5,944 nucleotides of DNA from Pseudomonadota bacterium (GTDB lineage: Bacteria; Myxococcota; Bradymonadia; UBA4248): contig JAGBXG010000386.1 in the NCBI GenBank assembly GCA_017629415.1, forward strand, positions 1 to 5,944. The letters are read 5' to 3'. Below the pieces are notes generated by a model. It saw only the letters and a list, made by a program, of their open reading frames with translations, had not been told where the DNA came from and did no database searches. The translations under genes were made by a program, and so were the position numbers. This document shows, piece after piece, positions 1 to 5,471 of the stretch (within the stretch, counting starts at the first letter, position 1; each line of letters begins with the position of its first letter).

Positions 1-2166
1 CGCAGGAGCAGGAGCCGCCGCGGCTTGAGGTTCTTCTACACGCGCGGCTTTAGGATCAAAGAATGTTTTAAACACCTTTGTTTGATCTTCGTTAATATTT
101 GAAACTTCTCGAGGCTTCCAACGTTCTTCGCGTTTCTCGCTTCCGTCAAAGATAGTGATGGCATATTCATCATCAATCGGCAAATCCAGAAGACGCTGTC
201 CTGCAGGGCTTGCAATACCCGTGCGGCTTTCGCCAGTCCTCAAGTTACGCACTTCATACCGGGCTTCATATGGCTCTGTTTTAATGAGCAATGCTGCAAA
301 TGCCGGTTTGAGAGTGATCGAAACGTTTTGCTGTTCGCCATCATTAATTTTGATGGTACGTTCTTCAGTTTTGTAACCTTCTTTTTTGACAACGATCAGG
401 TGTTCACCTGGCGTAATATCAGCAAGTACAAAGTTTTGATTACCGGACAGGAGCTTGCCGTCAACGGTCACTTCAGCCATTTCAACATCGACATAAAGCT
501 TAATGGTTGTATAGGCCACGGGTGTCAATGTAATGGTCACCTTCTCGCCATCCTCATCCGCCATAGCGGTACCTTCAACCGGCTCGTACCCATTCGCGAC
601 AATACGGTACGTACTTAATTTTTTAGTAGGCAAGGATTCTACAGAAAATTCAGAGCTGGAAGATGTTAAAGTTTTACCATTAATGGACATCGAAACAGCC
701 ACATCAGGCTGAATGTAAAACATGAGTTTTCCATTTTTGGCAGGCAAAAACACGGCTGCAGCCACGAGCCCCAAAATCACAATCACCAAAACAATGACGA
801 TAATCATAAAGCCCGTACGAGAATTATTTCGACGCGGAACGGGTTGTGAAAGAACAGTTTCGCGTCCTTTATTGACGATAACGGGTTCAGCCACAGCAAC
901 AGACTTGCGAGGAACGGCTTTATTGCTGTTGCTGCCGACAACGGAGGCGGAAATAATATCCTGGACATTGTCCGAACTCGCGGCATTTCCATTTCTATTT
1001 GAAAAAACGATATCGGCCTTTGGCGGCTCAAAATCATCGAGTTCGGCGTAAATGGCTTGTTTAGGCGCTGGCTGACCGGATGCGGCATCATATTGCGCGC
1101 CGCTCATCTTAGGCACTTGACCCTTTTCATAGAAAGATGTCTTCTCATCAACTGCTACAGGCTGTTGCTGAACAAGAACATCGCGAGTCAGTTCCTTATA
1201 ATACTCACGTTTCTTCTGTTCTAGGGCGATCTCCTGCATAAACATCGAGTGCATAAACTCGCCGAGATCTTTCGCTTGATAATAAATACCTTGTTTGAAC
1301 ATGAAACGCTGCAACGCTTCCTGAAGTTCATTGGCAGTCTGATAGCGCAAAGAAACATCTTTCTCGAGGGCTTTAAGAACAATGTCTTCAAGCTCTTCGG
1401 GAATATCCGAATTATAAAGCGTCGGAGGACTGACTTCGACTTTGCGAATCTTCTCAAGGGTTTCAAAATCGCTGGCTCCCACAAAAAGACGTTTGAGCGT
1501 CAGCAGTTCGAAAAGTACAATACCCAAGGCAAAAATATCACTGCGACGATCAATATTGGTCTTCCCCGAAACTTGTTCAGGACTCATATAGCTGAACTTG
1601 CCTTTCAGAATACCAACCTGAGTCGCTGAAGACTTATTCGTCGCTTTGGCAATACCAAAATCGATCAGCTTGCATTCACCTTCATAGCTGAGCAATATAT
1701 TCTGAGGACTGATGTCACGATGAATAATATTCATCGGCTCGCCATTGGCATCTTTCTTATTATGAGCAAAATCAAGACCTTCACAGATCTTACTCACAAT
1801 ATAACAAACACAGCCAATATCCAGCTTGCGAGAATTGCGCACACATCTGTCAAAAATCATGCGCAAATCATGCCCAGGCACATATTCCAAGGCAATATAA
1901 TATTCATCGTTAATGTTGCCGAGATCGAATATCTGAGCAATATTCGCATGATTCAGCTGTACTGCTATCTTGGCTTCATCGATAAACATCGAGATAAACT
2001 CTTTGTCTTCCGCAATAGCAGGCAAAATATTCTTGACTGCAACAATACGCTCAAAACCCTCAACACCAAAGGTCTTCGCCTTATAAACTTCGGCCATCCC
2101 GCCTGTGTTGAGCTTCTCAAGTAAAAAATAATCACCGAATGGGATGGGTTTAGCCAGTACGCCCAT
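1..2166 (-). CDS. Membrane-anchored eukaryotic-like Ser/Thr protein kinase with extracytoplasmic PEGA-like domains (3' end outside window)
   Basis: This reading frame is open from 2166 to the left edge: 722 residues are visible and the C-terminus is missing. The N-terminal kinase domain (about residues 10-290) has a glycine loop NTGGMAEVYKA (20-30), catalytic Lys45 in VAVK, helix-C Glu64, catalytic loop HRDISPQN (149-156, Asp151 and Asn156), DFG at 169-171 and SPE at 195-197. The residues needed for phosphotransfer are therefore present; Ser in place of the usual HRDxK lysine is a common variant in myxobacterial kinases. A linker rich in charged, Pro and Ser residues (about 300-450) leads to one transmembrane helix (453-474). 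Beyond it are two PEGA-like beta repeats (about 482-545 and 554-620; note DITPGEHLIVVKKEGYKTEE), a third related beta region (about 623-700), and an Ala/Pro-rich tail from about 713. Inferred role: an inner-membrane kinase that reads an envelope or glycan signal and phosphorylates unknown cytoplasmic targets. It is transcribed alone from the promoter at 2224-2252. ATG 2166 is preferred over ATG 2172 because of its ribosome-site spacing. Confidence 0.93.
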   Translation of the reverse strand, partial: MGVLAKPIPFGDYFLLEKLNTGGMAEVYKAKTFGVEGFERIVAVKNILPAIAEDKEFISMFIDEAKIAVQLNHANIAQIFDLGNINDEYYIALEYVPGHDLRMIFDRCVRNSRKLDIGCVCYIVSKICEGLDFAHNKKDANGEPMNIIHRDISPQNILLSYEGECKLIDFGIAKATNKSSATQVGILKGKFSYMSPEQVSGKTNIDRRSDIFALGIVLFELLTLKRLFVGASDFETLEKIRKVEVSPPTLYNSDIPEELEDIVLKALEKDVSLRYQTANELQEALQRFMFKQGIYYQAKDLGEFMHSMFMQEIALEQKKREYYKELTRDVLVQQQPVAVDEKTSFYEKGQVPKMSGAQYDAASGQPAPKQAIYAELDDFEPPKADIVFSNRNGNAASSDNVQDIISASVVGSNSNKAVPRKSVAVAEPVIVNKGRETVLSQPVPRRNNSRTGFMIIVIVLVIVILGLVAAAVFLPAKNGKLMFYIQPDVAVSMSINGKTLTSSSSEFSVESLPTKKLSTYRIVANGYEPVEGTAMADEDGEKVTITLTPVAYTTIKLYVDVEMAEVTVDGKLLSGNQNFVLADITPGEHLIVVKKEGYKTEERTIKINDGEQQNVSITLKPAFAALLIKTEPYEARYEVRNLRTGESRTGIASPAGQRLLDLPIDDEYAITIFDGSEKREERWKPREVSNINEDQTKVFKTFFDPKAARVEEPQAAAAPAPA

Positions 2167-2172
2167 GTTCAT

Positions 2173-2180
2173 CCTTCCTT
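2173..2180 (-). promoter_or_regulatory. Ribosome binding site of the kinase gene; decides between two ATGs
   Basis: Read on the minus strand, AAGGAAGG lies directly against ATG 2172 and six bases before ATG 2166. The six-base gap suits ribosome loading better, so translation probably starts at MGVLAKP rather than MNMGVLAKP. The two choices differ by only two residues. Confidence 0.6.
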
Positions 2181-2223
2181 ACAATGCGCCGCGTTAATGC
2201 CGCGCAGATAAAAAACCGCGCAC

Positions 2224-2252
2224 ATTTTACCTTGTCTTGCACTTTGGTGCAA
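2224..2252 (-). promoter_or_regulatory. Sigma70-type promoter of the kinase gene
   Basis: On the minus strand a -35 box TTGCAC (2252-2247) is followed, after exactly 17 bases, by a -10 box TAAAAT (2229-2224). Each box differs from the consensus hexamer by one or two bases. The start point would be near 2217, giving a leader of about 50 nt before the start codon. The promoter lies between the upstream gene's terminator and the kinase, so the kinase is probably a separate transcription unit. Confidence 0.6.
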
Positions 2253-2253
2253 G
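2236..2253. promoter_or_regulatory. Perfect inverted repeat over the kinase -35 box (candidate operator)
   Basis: CTTGCAC and GTGCAAG form a perfect 7-bp inverted repeat separated by 4 bases. One arm covers the -35 hexamer and the other lies in the promoter spacer, which is where a dimeric repressor would block RNA polymerase. The short loop would also allow an RNA hairpin, but the site is upstream of the predicted start point, so a DNA-binding site is more likely. The cognate regulator is unknown. Confidence 0.4.
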
Positions 2254-2291
2254 TTATCACACACCCTATGACACTTTGAAAAAAACAACAC

Positions 2292-2330
2292 AAAAAAACC
2301 GGGCATATCCATCACTCAGAATATACCCGG
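2292..2330 (-). terminator. Intrinsic terminator of the Cys-rich lipoprotein gene
   Basis: On the minus strand a 10-bp stem (CCGGGTATAT at 2330-2321 with ATATGCCCGG at 2308-2299, one G-U pair) with a 12-base loop is followed at once by seven T residues (2298-2292). It lies 47 bp past the lipoprotein stop codon and before the kinase promoter, so it should separate the two transcripts. Confidence 0.85.
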
Positions 2331-2377
2331 CAAAACGCCTGCCTCATCAAAGCAAACGCAAAAACATGGCCTTCAAA

Positions 2378-3358
2378 TTAATAATCGTATTTACATACGC
2401 CAGAAATACACTTGAAGTAACCGTCACCCGATGCACAATCGCCTTCGTTCAAACAAGAAACCATGCAACGGCCGTTCGAACAAACCATGCCGCTCGCACC
2501 ACAATCATCATTATGAACGCAAGAACGCTCATTCGAACGATAACAGGCACCAGAACTCAAATCATTGGCCGCACGAAGATAACATGAATATCCCTTGCCG
2601 CACTGCTCATCCGAATAACAGCTCAAAGAACAATAGCTGACCTTGTTGTTATTCTCATCGACAGAGTTGATGCAAAGCGCATACTCGGCAAGCCCTTCCG
2701 GCTCATAATATTCCATGCACTCACGATTCTCCTGACATTCATTCAGATTCGTAATTTCAAGCTGACAACGGTTGTCCACACAAGTGCCATTCTCATCACA
2801 ATCTAAATCTGATGCGCAATAATTCGGATCGCATGACTCATTATTGGGCACGCATACGGAATCATACTTATTGGAATTGATAGCACCCAAGGACCGACAT
2901 GTATAACCTGTTCCGCAATCCGCATCGCTGCGGCATCCCGCCAAACAAACCTGCTCACCGCTCTGAAGCAAAACACACGAATTATCTACGCCATAACAAT
3001 CGGCCGAAGAATTGCACGATTCACACAGACGAACCGAACCACTGTTCACTGCATGACACGTACCATTGCTGCAATATTCGCCATATCCACAGTCGCGATC
3101 GCGGTAACAAACATCAGAATAGCACTCTTCATAATACGAAGAACACACATCACCGCATTCCTGAACTACCTTCACCTCGTCCCAACACACAATACCACTG
3201 CAAACCGTATCTACATACGTACGCTCTGAACACACATAATCACATTGATAACGCTTCACACAATTGTCAGATGTCGCATCAATATAACATGCCGAAAGAC
3301 CGCAACAACCCAAACAAGCAAGCGCTGCTAAAATACCAAATTTACGAAATGAACGCAT
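2378..3358 (-). CDS. Secreted cysteine-rich lipoprotein with eight C-x5-C modules
   Basis: The product has 326 residues. A positively charged N-terminus (MRSFRKF) and a short hydrophobic stretch lead to a lipobox LSAC, with the lipidated cysteine at residue 24. The mature protein is about 303 residues and contains 43 cysteines (roughly one in seven), 42 of them besides the lipid anchor, so an even number is available for disulfides. Eight modules begin with an invariant C-x5-C (Cys84/90, 115/121, 142/148, 181/187, 208/214, 247/253, 280/286, 302/308), usually with an acidic residue before the second Cys, as in CYRDRDC, CRSDADC and CVHNDDC. These resemble small disulfide-rich repeats (Dickkopf/EB-like) found in many myxobacterial surface proteins; this comparison is from memory. 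The start at 3358 is chosen because it has a strong ribosome site (GGAGGG, 3368-3363) and gives a clean signal peptide; an upstream TTG would spoil both. Function is unknown; it is likely a structural or binding protein in the outer envelope. Confidence 0.9.
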   Translation of the reverse strand: MRSFRKFGILAALACLGCCGLSACYIDATSDNCVKRYQCDYVCSERTYVDTVCSGIVCWDEVKVVQECGDVCSSYYEECYSDVCYRDRDCGYGEYCSNGTCHAVNSGSVRLCESCNSSADCYGVDNSCVLLQSGEQVCLAGCRSDADCGTGYTCRSLGAINSNKYDSVCVPNNESCDPNYCASDLDCDENGTCVDNRCQLEITNLNECQENRECMEYYEPEGLAEYALCINSVDENNNKVSYCSLSCYSDEQCGKGYSCYLRAANDLSSGACYRSNERSCVHNDDCGASGMVCSNGRCMVSCLNEGDCASGDGYFKCISGVCKYDY

Positions 3359-3362
3359 ATTT

Positions 3363-3368
3363 CCCTCC
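3363..3368 (-). promoter_or_regulatory. Ribosome binding site of the Cys-rich lipoprotein gene
   Basis: GGAGGG on the minus strand lies four bases before ATG 3358. It is the strongest Shine-Dalgarno match in the window and fixes the start at the first residue of the signal peptide. Confidence 0.8.
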
Positions 3369-3402
3369 ATCCAATGGAAAAACAAAACAAACTCTCTAAA
3401 AA

Positions 3403-3421
3403 CAAGAAAATTTCATGCCAA
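3403..3421 (-). promoter_or_regulatory. Possible sigma54-like promoter of the lipoprotein gene
   Basis: On the minus strand TTGGCATG (3421-3414) matches the -24 element of sigma54 promoters. The -12 position, after the right ten-base spacing, reads TC instead of GC. No convincing sigma70 pair was found in the same gap; TTGGCA does have a weak TAGAGA 17 bases downstream. The location, about 45-60 bp upstream of the start codon, is suitable. This is a weak candidate. Confidence 0.25.
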
Positions 3422-3442
3422 GTCTGTACTTTTAAGACAACC

Positions 3443-3510
3443 CGCCCGGCTATTGACATACGCCGGGCGAGCGGTGCTATGCGGAAAACCGCATACGCAC
3501 CGCCTTTTAT
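3443..3510 (-). repeat. Double-hairpin palindromic element, copy 1 (REP/BIME-like)
   Basis: On the minus strand a head ATAAAAG (3510-3504) is followed by two hairpins one base apart. The first (3503-3471) has two 14-base paired arms, one unpaired G (3496) and a TTTT loop. The second (3469-3443) has an 8-bp stem, CGCCCGGC with GCCGGGCG, an unpaired G and a short TAT/ATA continuation. Both have the core G-TAT on one arm and ATA on the other, as does the element at 5341-5414, which lies in the opposite orientation. The head overlaps the stop codon of the MscS gene. Read on the plus strand the first hairpin is followed by TTTT, but no plus-strand gene ends here. On the minus strand there is no good T tract, so its role as an MscS terminator is uncertain. 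Confidence 0.7.
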
Positions 3511-4637
3511 CCCTTCTGAGACTCCATCACAACATGGACCGGCATCTTCGGCGACTGCGGCGCCCACTCCAATGTCTGGGTCGGGAATGCAAACCCTGTC
3601 CCCGCCTTCTCTACAATGCGCATAATCTCAAGCATGAATTTCTGACGATCTTCAAAATGTTCCGATTTCGCCACGCGACGCGTATAAGCCGTCACTGTAA
3701 TATCCAAACTCGATGCCCCAAAACCGCCAAATCCCACATAATAACTCGGACCATAAACATCCTGATGATCTGCCAAATGCTGCTTAATTTCAGCCACAAT
3801 CTGCTCAATCTGGGCCGCCGTCGTCGAATACAACACGCCAAAACTGCACTCCATCTTGCGCACTTTACGACAAGCATAATTATCAATCGTCGTATTCGTT
3901 AAAAGCGCATTCGGCATCGTAATCAAAGAATTATCCACCGTGCGGATCAGCGTCGAACGCAAACGAATCTCTTCCACTTCGCCTTCTACACCATTGAGCG
4001 AAATCCAATCCCCTAGCTGGAACGGCCTGTCTAAAAATACCACCAAAGAACCAAAAAGATTGGCAAGCGTATCCTTCGAAGCCAATGCAAGCGCTGCACC
4101 ACCAATGCCCAAACCGGCCAAAAGCGATGACACCGAATAACCCATGTTCTGGATAATCAAAAGAATACCAACCACAAAAAGAAGAACTTTGATACAGCCT
4201 GAAATCAAAGGCACGGCCATATCATCAATTTTATCATCCGTCTTGTGAGCCCGGTGCAAAAACTGATCGGTCACCTTGTTCGTCACAAGCATCAAATACC
4301 AAATCAAACACCATATCGAAATGGCACGCATCAATATAAATATCCAGCTGAAAATATTCTGCCCCCAGCTCGGCGTGTCCATAATGGCTAAACCAAAACT
4401 GCAACCTACGGTTATCATCAATACATGAAGAGGACGCGCCAAATTATTCAAAACAATATCGCGAAATTTCGATGCACGCTTCTGCTCCTCAAGCTTTTTA
4501 GACGCACGAACAATAAAAAATTGAATCAACTTGTCCAAAATAAGCGCAATGATGACACATACAACGATGGTAATCACGTCACCCACCGATATTTCTAAAA
4601 ATGATGAATTTAAAACAGACCTTAAAATCTCAACCAT
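3507..4637 (-). CDS. MscS-family mechanosensitive ion channel
   Basis: The 376-residue product is an inner-membrane channel that should open under membrane tension and release solutes during osmotic downshock. Hydrophobic segments lie at about residues 18-43, 68-86, 96-118 and 143-163. They are followed by the pore-lining helix (about 166-202) with the family pattern of alternating Gly and Ala (SLLAGLGIGGAALALAS) and then KDTLANLFGS and FLDRPFQLGDWI. The beta domain (about 203-260) contains the family-typical RLRSTLIRT and MPNALLTNTTIDN, and a C-terminal alpha/beta domain runs to about 357. With five predicted membrane segments it is longer than the three-helix E. coli MscS and closer to the YnaI-type layout. 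ATG 4637 is the only good start; the ribosome site upstream is weak (GAGAG/AGAG). The gene starts 35 bp after the 218-aa gene stops, with no terminator seen between, so the two probably share a transcript. The stop codon lies within the head of the double-hairpin repeat. Confidence 0.95.
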   Translation of the reverse strand: MVEILRSVLNSSFLEISVGDVITIVVCVIIALILDKLIQFFIVRASKKLEEQKRASKFRDIVLNNLARPLHVLMITVGCSFGLAIMDTPSWGQNIFSWIFILMRAISIWCLIWYLMLVTNKVTDQFLHRAHKTDDKIDDMAVPLISGCIKVLLFVVGILLIIQNMGYSVSSLLAGLGIGGAALALASKDTLANLFGSLVVFLDRPFQLGDWISLNGVEGEVEEIRLRSTLIRTVDNSLITMPNALLTNTTIDNYACRKVRKMECSFGVLYSTTAAQIEQIVAEIKQHLADHQDVYGPSYYVGFGGFGASSLDITVTAYTRRVAKSEHFEDRQKFMLEIMRIVEKAGTGFAFPTQTLEWAPQSPKMPVHVVMESQKG

Positions 4638-4672
4638 ATCGCTCTACTCTCTAAAACAGAAAAACCTTCACG

Positions 4673-5329
4673 CTAATCGACATGACCTATCCAAGCCTCT
4701 ATCAAAGGCTGCTGAATCATAAACCAGTTCCGCATTGTCTTTTCGACCGAATAATCCAAAGGCAAACCTGTCGCGCCCTTATTCTTATAAAGACATTGAT
4801 ACAAAATTTCCTGCGCACGCCGTTTGTGCGGACTCGATGCCGCCAATGCCGTCTGAAGCTTTTGGGCAAAGGCATTTTTTGCCACATCATCCATGGTCGA
4901 TGTCTGAGCCATCAGCTGCTGCACCACCCCCTCCAATTCGGCGGTATGCTGCGTCACATACTGACTGACTGCATCATTTAAATTTTTGCACAATGTCGGC
5001 TCCCGAACCAACAAATCATACCGAGCCTGCTCACTCAACGTCATCCGCTGCGCCGGCTGCTCAGGATTCAAAAAACGAGACTCACGATTCTTTAATTCCG
5101 CGGCCTCAAACAAGCGAGTATGTTTATGCACTTGAGAAGCCACTTCATCAAAGCCATAAACGACAGTGTCCAAACCCGCCTGAAGTGCCACATAACGTGC
5201 CAAAGCATCTGCAGGCACAACAGCCGGAGCCATCGCCTCACCTGAGTCCAACGGCACAAAAATACTGTCCTGCCCCCAAACAACAGAAGGCCAAAAAATA
5301 CTGAGGAAAATGAGCCATCTTGGAGACAT
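4673..5329 (-). CDS. Exported protein of unknown function, upstream of MscS
   Basis: The product has 218 residues and I do not recognise its family. The N-terminus (MSPRWLIFLSIFWPSVVWG) looks like a Sec signal peptide with cleavage likely after Gly19 (VWG before QDS), so the mature protein of about 199 residues should be periplasmic or secreted; there is no lipobox. The rest looks mostly helical and polar (about 95-182 especially), with two cysteines (114, 179) that could form one disulfide, and no later membrane segment. The start at 5329 is preferred over an upstream TTG near 5422, because the extension would translate the hairpin repeat and place 31 poor residues before the signal peptide. 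A GGGG ribosome site (5338-5335) sits five bases before the ATG. Its close spacing to the MscS gene suggests a shared transcript and possibly a periplasmic partner of the channel, which is inference. Confidence 0.85.
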   Translation of the reverse strand: MSPRWLIFLSIFWPSVVWGQDSIFVPLDSGEAMAPAVVPADALARYVALQAGLDTVVYGFDEVASQVHKHTRLFEAAELKNRESRFLNPEQPAQRMTLSEQARYDLLVREPTLCKNLNDAVSQYVTQHTAELEGVVQQLMAQTSTMDDVAKNAFAQKLQTALAASSPHKRRAQEILYQCLYKNKGATGLPLDYSVEKTMRNWFMIQQPLIEAWIGHVD

Positions 5330-5338
5330 ATACACCCC

Positions 5339-5379
5339 AAATAAAAGCCGGGCCGTATGGCGTCCGCCATAGGACCGGC
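5339..5379 (-). terminator. Hairpin with T tract: terminator of the IgGFc-type gene or attenuator of the 218-aa gene
   Basis: On the minus strand the stem of the first hairpin of repeat copy 2 (5379-5365 with 5362-5347; interrupted by one mismatch and one unpaired base) is followed by TTTTATTT (5346-5339). This is a good intrinsic terminator about 93 bp after the stop codon of the IgGFc-type gene. It ends just before the GGGG ribosome site and ten bases before the next start codon, so the 218-aa gene must be transcribed through it or start elsewhere. Confidence 0.6.
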
Positions 5380-5414
5380 AAAATGGCGGCGTATCGGCAA
5401 AGCCGATAGCCGCC
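5341..5414 (+). repeat. Double-hairpin palindromic element, copy 2 (REP/BIME-like)
   Basis: On the plus strand the head ATAAAAG (5341-5347) runs into a first hairpin (5347-5379: GCCGG, CC and TATGGCG arms, with an unpaired G before TAT). After AAAAT comes a second hairpin (5385-5414): GGCGGC, an unpaired G at 5391, TATCGGC, loop AAA, then GCCGATA and GCCGCC. The first 22 bases match copy 1 (3510-3489, minus strand) at 17 positions by hand alignment. Both hairpins keep the G-TAT/ATA core. The orientation is opposite to copy 1, with both heads facing the 218-aa/MscS gene pair. The element fills most of the gap between the IgGFc-type gene and the 218-aa gene. Confidence 0.7.
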
Positions 5415-5471
5415 TTTCCCAAACTATCCCTTTAAAACTTCACAAAACCCGATGATATGACGACAAAAACA

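Noticed and set aside
1699..1716. Possible pseudokinase because HRDISPQN lacks the usual lysine
   Set aside because: Asp151, Asn156, Lys45, Glu64 and DFG are all present, and this catalytic-loop variant is normal in myxobacterial kinases.
1249..2124. Two plus-strand frames (126 and 134 codons) inside the kinase
   Set aside because: They are antisense to catalytic kinase motifs that read cleanly on the minus strand.
2292..2330. Lipoprotein terminator as a fifth member of the hairpin family
   Set aside because: It has a stem continuous except for one G-U pair, without the unpaired G, has a long loop and a classic T7 tract; it lacks the ATAAAAG head.
3359..3385. Nine-residue extension of the Cys-rich lipoprotein to a TTG
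   Set aside because: The start would be TTG and it would translate the GGAGGG ribosome site; ATG 3358 gives a proper lipoprotein signal.
2899..3399. Plus-strand frame of 166 codons rich in His and Asn
   Set aside because: It is antisense to the Cys-rich lipoprotein; its odd composition is the mirror of Cys, Asp and Tyr codons on the real strand.
3443..3503. CRISPR-like repeats or a riboswitch in the MscS-lipoprotein gap
   Set aside because: Only two non-identical hairpins with no spacers and no recognisable aptamer motif; a palindromic repeat explains them better.
3453..3902. Plus-strand frame of 149 codons
   Set aside because: It overlaps the strongly conserved MscS coding region and starts inside the hairpin repeat; there is no family resemblance or ribosome site.
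5330..5422. N-terminal extension of the 218-aa protein to a TTG near 5422
   Set aside because: It would translate the hairpin repeat, and a good signal peptide and a GGGG ribosome site sit at ATG 5329.
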